A DNA stretch of 64,000 nt from Halorubrum sp. 48-1-W (GTDB lineage Archaea > Halobacteriota > Halobacteria > Halobacteriales > Haloferacaceae): contig NZ_QMIM01000023.1 of NCBI RefSeq assembly GCF_003287355.1, forward strand, positions 1 through 64,000. Reading direction: 5' to 3'. The notes beneath the pieces are model-generated. The model saw only the letters and a program-made list of their open reading frames with translations. It was not told where the DNA came from and made no database searches. This document shows positions 59,291-64,000 of this stretch, in pieces. Within the stretch, counting starts at the first letter, position 1. Each line of letters starts with the position of its first letter. Both the position numbers and the translations under genes were made by a program.

Positions 59291-60453
59291 CGGCCGATGA
59301 CCGTCCGGTCGACGAGTCGGTCGTTCACGAACTCCCAGTCGATCTCCACGCCGAGGCCCGGGCCGTCGGGGACGGCGATCGTTCCCTCCGAGGTCAGCCG
59401 TTCGGGCGACTCGAGGAACCCCTGCTGGTTCATCCAGTCGACGCCCTGCGGGTGAACGAGGGAGTGTTCGAAGTAGTTCGAGTTGCGGATCGCGCTCATA
59501 CAGTGGAGGGTCGCCGGGCCGCCGATGTGGAGCTCGACGTCGAGCCCGAACGCCTCCGCGACGTTCGCGATCTTCATCGCGCCGGTGATCCCGCCGTCCT
59601 GGTGGACGTCCGCCCGGACCAGCTCGACCGCCTCGGCTGTCATGTGGTCCGCCCGTCCGAACGGGCCGGTTCGGACGTGTTCGAGCCCGAGCATGGGCGT
59701 GTCGAGCTTCCGCGTCAGGTTCTTGCTCGCGTTGATGCTCTGTCCGGTGTCCGCCATCGGGTCCTCGTACCAGTAGAAACCGAGCTCGTCGAGCTGTTCG
59801 CCGACCCGTAGCGCCTCGCGATAGGTCCGATAGCCGCTCGCCGGGTCGAGCATGAGGTCCATCTCGTCGCCGACGCGGTCCGCGACCGCGCGGCAGATGG
59901 CGACGTCCGTCTCGACGTCGCCCTCCGGGTAGCCGTGGATCTTGAACCCGGGGTAGCCGCGGGCGAGACACTCCTCGGCGAAGTCGGCGTACGCCTCGGG
60001 CGAGTTCAGCCCGTCCGGTGCGGAGTCCATGAAGAACGTCGAGGCGTACGCGGGCAGCTCCGTCCGCCACCCGCCGAGCAGCTTCGAGACGCTCTCCCCG
60101 TAGTGTCGCCCGGCCAGGTCCCACAGCGCGACGTCGATCGGCCCGAGGCCGAAGTGGTCCGTGTGACGGAAGGTCCGCCAGACGTCCTGCCAGATCGACT
60201 CGCGTTCGAGCGGATCCCGGCCGATGAGCAGGTTCTCGGCGGCGATCTCGACGTGCGTACGTATCAGCTCGCCGTAGGTGATGCTCCGGTAGTGTCCCTC
60301 CGTCCCGTCGGCGGTTCGGACGGTGAGGATCAGCCCCGTCGGTTCGAGCGTGTTCTCCGGGTCGTACACCTGGTGGACCTGGTTGGCGCCCGCGGTACCG
60401 ACCGATTCCAGCTCGTACGTGAACTCGGTGAGTTCGACCTCGCTGATTCGCAT
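59287..60453 (-). CDS. Enolase-superfamily enzyme (mandelate racemase/muconate lactonising-like), paralogue 3
   Basis: A 388-residue enolase-superfamily protein. Pattern: K171-I-H173 on strand 2, metal ligands D203 (L-M-L-D), E230 (W-Y-E-D-P) and E258 (G-L-E-H), and His at H309 (E-L-H-I-G). The K-x-H signature differs from the K-x-R and K-x-D forms of its two paralogues. ATG 60453 (MRISEVELTEF) is the conserved start; a TATA-like box (ATTTATAA, about 60474-60483) is about 28 nt upstream. It overlaps the crotonase gene by 4 bp and is divergent from the RraA-type gene. Confidence 0.85.
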   Translation of the reverse strand: MRISEVELTEFTYELESVGTAGANQVHQVYDPENTLEPTGLILTVRTADGTEGHYRSITYGELIRTHVEIAAENLLIGRDPLERESIWQDVWRTFRHTDHFGLGPIDVALWDLAGRHYGESVSKLLGGWRTELPAYASTFFMDSAPDGLNSPEAYADFAEECLARGYPGFKIHGYPEGDVETDVAICRAVADRVGDEMDLMLDPASGYRTYREALRVGEQLDELGFYWYEDPMADTGQSINASKNLTRKLDTPMLGLEHVRTGPFGRADHMTAEAVELVRADVHQDGGITGAMKIANVAEAFGLDVELHIGGPATLHCMSAIRNSNYFEHSLVHPQGVDWMNQQGFLESPERLTSEGTIAVPDGPGLGVEIDWEFVNDRLVDRTVIGR

Positions 60454-60473
60454 TCTATCCCCGTGTGTCGGAA

Positions 60474-60530
60474 ACGATTTATAATTATGGTTCCACCCCC
60501 TCCGGTCCGTCGGGTCGGGAGTTATATGAC
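60474..60530. promoter_or_regulatory. Divergent promoters of the enolase (paralogue 3) and RraA-type genes
   Basis: Minus-strand TAATTATAAATCG (about 60473-60486) and plus-strand GTTATATGAC (60521-60530) are each about 27-28 nt before a start codon. Confidence 0.55.
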
Positions 60531-60550
60531 GTCCTTCCGAAGGGGAGACC

Positions 60551-61198
60551 ATGTCCCACACGCCAGACCGGCTCGTTCAGCTGTACGGGAACTTCACCGC
60601 GACGATCGTCTCGGACGCGCTCGACGAACACGGGATAGACGGGGTGATAACGGGGCTCGACCCCGCACATCCCGACCACGCGGCCGTCGGGCGGGCCCGG
60701 CCTGTCGCGTTCGAGCCCGCCCCCGAGGACATCGACCGGACGAACTTCCCGTTCGACCTGTTCGCCGAGTTCACGGCCGGCGACGTGCTCGTTCTCGACG
60801 GGATCTCCGCGGAGACGTCCCATTGGGGCGAACTCGCGTGCCGCCTCGCGGGGAACGCCGGGGTTCGCGGAACCGTGATCGACGGCGGGTATCGGGACTA
60901 CAACGGGATCCGAGACGGCGAGTACCCGGTCTTCGGTGCGGGGACGACGCCGCGGTCCGGGCAACCCCGCGTCCGGATCGCGTCGATCGGCGAACCGGTG
61001 ACGGTCGGCCGTGTGGAGATCGCGCGGAACGACGTCGTCGTCGCCGACGCCACCGGGATCGCGGTCGTTCCCGAGGACGCGGCGCCCGCGGTCGCCGAAA
61101 CGGCGAGGGAGATCCTGGGAACGGAGCTCGTGTTGGACCGCCGCGTCGCGAACGGCGCGGACGTGGAGACGCTCATGGCGGAGTACGACGGGTTCTGA
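60551..61198 (+). CDS. RraA-family protein (4-hydroxy-4-methyl-2-oxoglutarate aldolase/oxaloacetate decarboxylase-like)
   Basis: A 215-residue protein with the RraA fold. The motif G112-G-Y-R115-D116 and the D-V-L-V-L-D strand are those of HMG aldolase-type enzymes, which split or decarboxylate 4-hydroxy-4-methyl-2-oxoglutarate or oxaloacetate. Others in this family bind RNase E; archaea lack a standard partner, so catalysis is more likely. The start at ATG 60551 has a TATA box at 60521-60530. In the island it could release pyruvate from a branched or dicarboxylic 2-oxoacid (inference). Confidence 0.85.
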   Translation: MSHTPDRLVQLYGNFTATIVSDALDEHGIDGVITGLDPAHPDHAAVGRARPVAFEPAPEDIDRTNFPFDLFAEFTAGDVLVLDGISAETSHWGELACRLAGNAGVRGTVIDGGYRDYNGIRDGEYPVFGAGTTPRSGQPRVRIASIGEPVTVGRVEIARNDVVVADATGIAVVPEDAAPAVAETAREILGTELVLDRRVANGADVETLMAEYDGF

Positions 61199-61281
61199 CC
61201 GCAGATGTCCAGGGAGATCCGATCCGCCCGGACCCCCGATCCCGGACGAAAGCTTATGCGGGTGCCGCGACAGCACCGCTC

Positions 61282-62286
61282 ATGGGTGAGAAAGCCGACG
61301 CCGACGCGGAGCCGTACGCTGACATCGTCTCGGGGGCCCCCGACAACTGGGGCGTCTGGGGCGACGACGACGAGCTGGGTGCTCTGAACTACCTCGACGC
61401 CGACGCCGTACTGCGCGGCGTCGGGGCCGTCTCCTCGGGGGAGACGTTCACGCTCGGTGCGCCGATCGGGAACCCGGACGGCGACCCGATGTGGCCGACC
61501 CGGGCCGACGCCGACCACCACATGCTCCGGGACAAGGGCCACTTCGAGGCGGGGAAGGTCACCCGGGAGCCGTACGGCGGCTGGGAGAACTCCGACGACT
61601 TGGTGTACCTGTACAACCACGGGACGACCCACGTCGACGGGCTCGCACACGTCTGGTACGGCGACGAACTGTACAACGGGTTCGACGCGGCCACGACGAA
61701 GGGCGGGATCGAACGCTGCGGGATCGAACACGTCGCCGACCGGGGCGTCGTCGGTCGGGGCGTGTTGCTCGACGTCGCTCGCCACCGGGACGTCGAGTAT
61801 CTCGAGGCGGGCGAACGGGTCACGCTGGAGGAACTGCTGGCGTGTGCGTCGGAGCAGGGCGTGGAGGTCCGCGAAGGCGACGTCCTCCTGATCCGAACCG
61901 GGGCGATGGACCTCTTCTACCGGGAGGGCGCCGACGCGTTCTACGAGGAGTTCGAGACGACCCACGGCGGGGAGCCCGCGCTCGACGAGGCGGGGATCAC
62001 CTACACGGAGGCGCTCGTCGAGTGGTTCGACGACCGGGAGATACCGATGCTCGCGACGGACACCGTGACGGCCGAACAGACGATCTCCGAGACGACCGGC
62101 ACGCGCCTGCCGCTTCACCCGATCCTGTTACGGGACCTCGGCGTGCTCATAAGCGAGATGAACCGGCTCGGCGACCTCGCCGCCGCCTGCGCCGATGACG
62201 GGCAGTACGAGTTCCTGTACGTGGCCGCGCCGTTACACGTCGTGGGCGGGAGCGGCGGGCCGGTGAACCCGGTCGCCATCAAGTGA
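61282..62286 (+). CDS. Cyclase/kynurenine-formamidase-like metal hydrolase
   Basis: A 334-residue protein of the putative cyclase (kynurenine formamidase-like) family. The metal signature H-x-G-T-x-H-x-D-x3-H appears as H113-G-T-T-H117-V-D119-G-L-A-H123. An N-terminal 60 residues and a long tail exceed the minimal family (about 210). Members hydrolyse formamides or lactones, or isomerise ring compounds. A TATA-like AGCTTATG (61251-61258) is 27 nt before the ATG. It lies 84 bp after the RraA-type gene on the same strand. Confidence 0.83.
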   Translation: MGEKADADAEPYADIVSGAPDNWGVWGDDDELGALNYLDADAVLRGVGAVSSGETFTLGAPIGNPDGDPMWPTRADADHHMLRDKGHFEAGKVTREPYGGWENSDDLVYLYNHGTTHVDGLAHVWYGDELYNGFDAATTKGGIERCGIEHVADRGVVGRGVLLDVARHRDVEYLEAGERVTLEELLACASEQGVEVREGDVLLIRTGAMDLFYREGADAFYEEFETTHGGEPALDEAGITYTEALVEWFDDREIPMLATDTVTAEQTISETTGTRLPLHPILLRDLGVLISEMNRLGDLAAACADDGQYEFLYVAAPLHVVGGSGGPVNPVAIK

Positions 62287-62351
62287 GCGTCGCTGTCGAG
62301 TGAGCGTCGCTGTCGAGCGAGCGTCGCTGTCGAGTGAGCGTCGTCGTCGTC
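62284..62351. repeat. 17-bp tandem repeat, four copies
   Basis: TGAGCGTCGCTGTCGAG repeats from 62284 (its first TGA is the stop of the cyclase gene) at 62301, 62318 and 62335, with the last copy changed. It fills the gap before the convergent dehydrogenase gene (ends 62355). Confidence 0.8.
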
Positions 62352-62354
62352 TCG

Positions 62355-63293
62355 CTACTCCTCGAACGAGTCGAACACCTGCCCCAGTACGGCGAGCCGC
62401 CGGTCCCGTCGCCGGAGGACCTCGTCGTCCGGCTCGTCGTACGTCAGGAACCCCTCCCCCGACTCGATCCCCGTCCGCCCCGACGCGAGGAGCTCGTCGA
62501 AGGTGTCCTGGGCCGCCTCGTCGTTACACAGGTGCGGGTAGAGGTGTTCGGCGACGGTTCGGAACTGGTCGACGCCGGCGATGTCCATCGTCTCGAACGG
62601 GCCGATGACCGCGGTTCGCCGGGCGTAGCCGTCGCGGACCGCGGCGTTGATGTCCTCCACGGAGGCGACGTCCTCCTCTACGAGGTGGACGCACTCGCGG
62701 ATCACCGCGTTCTGGATCCGGTTCCAGACGAACCCGGGAACGTCCCGCTCCACCGTGATCGGTCGGCGGTCGACGTCCTCGAGGAACGCGCGCGTCCGGT
62801 CCATCGTCCGGTCCGTCGTCCGCTCGCCCCGGACGACCTCGACCGGCTCCAGCAGGTACGGCGGGAACCACCAGTGACAGCCGACGACCCGCTCGGCGGC
62901 GTCGGGGACCGCCTCCGCGATCTCCGTTATCGGGATCCCCGACGTGTTCGACGCGAGGACCGCGTCCGACGGCGCCGCCCCCGCGATCGCCGAGAACACC
63001 TCGCGCTTGATCGCCAGGTCCTCCGGAACCGTCTCGAGCACGAGGTCCGCGTCGGCGACCCCCGCGGAGAGGTCCGTCGTCGTCGAGACGGCCTCGACGA
63101 CCGACTCCGGCGACCGCTCGGTGAGCCCTCCCTCGCGGAGTTCGGCGACCGCGTTCCCCATCCGTTCTCCCGCCCGCTCGAGGTTCCCCTCGCGGTGGTC
63201 GACGAGCGTGACGTCCTGGCCGTGAAGCGTGAAGTGGACGCCGAACCCCTGTCCCATGTTCCCGGCACCGACGACCGTGACGTTCCGTGTCAT
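62355..63293 (-). CDS. 3-hydroxyacyl-CoA dehydrogenase family protein (312 aa)
   Basis: A compact 3HCDH-family enzyme. G-A-G-N-M-G at residues 8-13 binds NAD; the catalytic His is in G-C-H-W-W-F-P-P and the paired Glu in P-V-E-V-V-R. The C-terminal helical domain carries N-R-I-Q-N-A-V. Length matches the L-gulonate/L-carnitine 3-dehydrogenase subgroup as well as standard HAD. It shares only moderate sequence with the 48.1-kb paralogue. A TATA-like TTATTTG (63318-63325, minus strand) is 27 nt before the ATG. It is divergent from the thiamine-diphosphate enzyme gene. Confidence 0.85.
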   Translation of the reverse strand: MTRNVTVVGAGNMGQGFGVHFTLHGQDVTLVDHREGNLERAGERMGNAVAELREGGLTERSPESVVEAVSTTTDLSAGVADADLVLETVPEDLAIKREVFSAIAGAAPSDAVLASNTSGIPITEIAEAVPDAAERVVGCHWWFPPYLLEPVEVVRGERTTDRTMDRTRAFLEDVDRRPITVERDVPGFVWNRIQNAVIRECVHLVEEDVASVEDINAAVRDGYARRTAVIGPFETMDIAGVDQFRTVAEHLYPHLCNDEAAQDTFDELLASGRTGIESGEGFLTYDEPDDEVLRRRDRRLAVLGQVFDSFEE

Positions 63294-63400
63294 ACGCCAC
63301 CCAGGCGGGTGGTCGGCAAATAAGGTTCGGTAGGACGCGTTTCCGACCGCAGCGAGTGGCGCCGACCCGGTCGGCGGGTCGCGCCCACGGGTACCAAAAC

Positions 63401-63410
63401 GTTTTATTAC
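63401..63410 (+). promoter_or_regulatory. TATA box of the thiamine-diphosphate enzyme gene
   Basis: GTTTTATTAC, centred about 29 nt before ATG 63435, fits a leaderless start. Confidence 0.6.
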
Positions 63411-63434
63411 AGTTCCGCCGTCTACCTAGCAGTA

Positions 63435-64000
63435 ATGAAAAACAGCGACGCGATCATCGACTGTCTCACCGCGAACGGGATCGACACGGTGTTCGGAATC
63501 CCGGGCAAACAGACGCTGCCGTTGAACAAGAGCATCAGCGAGCGGGACGACATCGACTTCGTGATGGCCCGACACGAGACGAACGTGTCCCACGAGGCGT
63601 GGGGGTACGCCGAGTCGAGCGGGGGGATGGCGGCGACGGTCGTGATCCCGGGGCCCGGCGACATGAACGCGATGAACGGGCTGAAGAACGCGCTCAACGA
63701 CTGTACACCTCTCCTGCACATGGCCGTCGAGACGGAACCCGAGATCCGGGGCGGCGACGGGATCCACGAAACGCCGCCGGACACGTACGACAACGTCGTC
63801 AAGGAGAACGTCACGGTCGAGACGCCCCAGAGCACGGTCGCCGAGCTGGAACGCGCCATCTCGATCGCGAAGACGGCCCCGAAGGGGCCGGTCCGCGTCG
63901 GCATCCCCAAGAACTTCGTCCCGATGGAGATCGAGCCGGCTGTCACGGGCGACATCGACGTCCCCGACCCGTGGGACGCGCCCGAGGCCGAGGTCCGGGA
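63435..64000 (+). CDS. Thiamine-diphosphate-dependent enzyme (acetolactate synthase-like), 5' part
   Basis: The gene runs off the window end; 188 codons are visible. They form the pyrimidine-binding domain of acetolactate synthase/benzoylformate decarboxylase-type enzymes: M-K-N-S-D-A-I-I-D-C-L start, G-I-P-G, and the catalytic Glu48 in A-R-H-E-T-N that activates the cofactor. The next segment G-G-M-A-A-T-V-V-I-P-G-P-G-D is the family's phosphate/FAD-side loop. It may be a 2-oxoacid decarboxylase or carboligase for the products of the island rather than the biosynthetic acetolactate synthase. The remainder beyond 64000 was not seen. Confidence 0.85.
   Translation, partial: MKNSDAIIDCLTANGIDTVFGIPGKQTLPLNKSISERDDIDFVMARHETNVSHEAWGYAESSGGMAATVVIPGPGDMNAMNGLKNALNDCTPLLHMAVETEPEIRGGDGIHETPPDTYDNVVKENVTVETPQSTVAELERAISIAKTAPKGPVRVGIPKNFVPMEIEPAVTGDIDVPDPWDAPEAEVR

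Noticed and set aside
1-64000. CRISPR arrays, tRNA or rRNA genes, integrases, toxin-antitoxin or defence systems
   Set aside because: Looked for by eye on both strands; no regular spacer arrays, no tRNA T-loop with CCA-side stem, and no protein with such domains was found.
63435-64000. Calling the terminal gene the biosynthetic acetolactate synthase
   Set aside because: Only the first 188 codons are visible, and its place in a catabolic island with no ilv genes speaks against it.

Overview
The window is chromosomal DNA of an extreme halophile of the class Halobacteria. The base composition is very high in G+C, the encoded proteins are rich in Asp and Glu, and most genes have a TATA-like box about 27-30 nt before the start codon, the usual haloarchaeal leaderless arrangement. 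Genes that belong only or mainly to archaea support this: glycerol-1-phosphate dehydrogenase, CobY, CbiZ, halocyanin and small haloarchaeal zinc-ribbon proteins. I cannot fix the genus from sequence alone; a Halorubrum-like member of the Haloferacales is plausible. No rRNA, tRNA, CRISPR array, transposase or integrase was seen.

Layout. 0-7.6 kb: glutathionyl-hydroquinone reductase-like enzyme, a haloarchaeal TIM-barrel-like protein, FAD oxidase, Hsp20 with a zinc-ribbon partner, and a coupled radical SAM / metallo-beta-lactamase-fold pair. 7.7-12.8 kb: a tightly overlapping cobalamin operon (HAD phosphatase-cbiB-cobS-cobY-cobD-cbiZ) for nucleotide-loop assembly and cobinamide salvage; its companions cbiP and the corrinoid adenosyltransferase gene lie at 25-27.6 kb. 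12.9-19.7 kb: a respiratory cluster with membrane-anchored halocyanin, split cytochrome b and several small membrane subunits, but no Rieske gene, ending with a NAD kinase-like gene that has lost its key motifs. 19.8-35 kb: housekeeping and accessory genes (M28 and M20 peptidases, sn-glycerol-1-phosphate dehydrogenase, LysE exporter, DtxR-type regulator, aldo/keto reductase, Usp proteins, aldehyde:ferredoxin oxidoreductase). 35-42.6 kb: class III aminotransferase, a 790-bp A+T-rich gap, an aldehyde dehydrogenase of the 2-oxoglutarate-semialdehyde type, a malate-dehydrogenase-like gene, an MFS transporter, and a glutaredoxin/peroxiredoxin fusion without the peroxidatic cysteine.

42.7-64 kb is a catabolic island for what are probably hydroxylated or sugar acids: an HpcH/HpaI aldolase, a TAXI-type TRAP transporter, two 3-hydroxyacyl-CoA-dehydrogenase-family enzymes, an SDR, a D-2-hydroxyacid dehydrogenase, a LarA-like protein, three different enolase-superfamily enzymes, a mannonate-dehydratase-like enzyme, an acyl-CoA dehydrogenase, a crotonase, an RraA-type aldolase, a metal-dependent cyclase/hydrolase, and the start of a thiamine-diphosphate enzyme. 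Genes are mostly singletons or pairs on alternating strands, each with its own promoter, and there is no local regulator.

Scattered through the window are four copies (0.1, 22.2, 45.7 and 54.1 kb) of a non-coding element of up to about 400 bp. Its two hairpins keep their pairing while their sequences differ between copies. Several short tandem repeats also occupy gaps between genes in the island.
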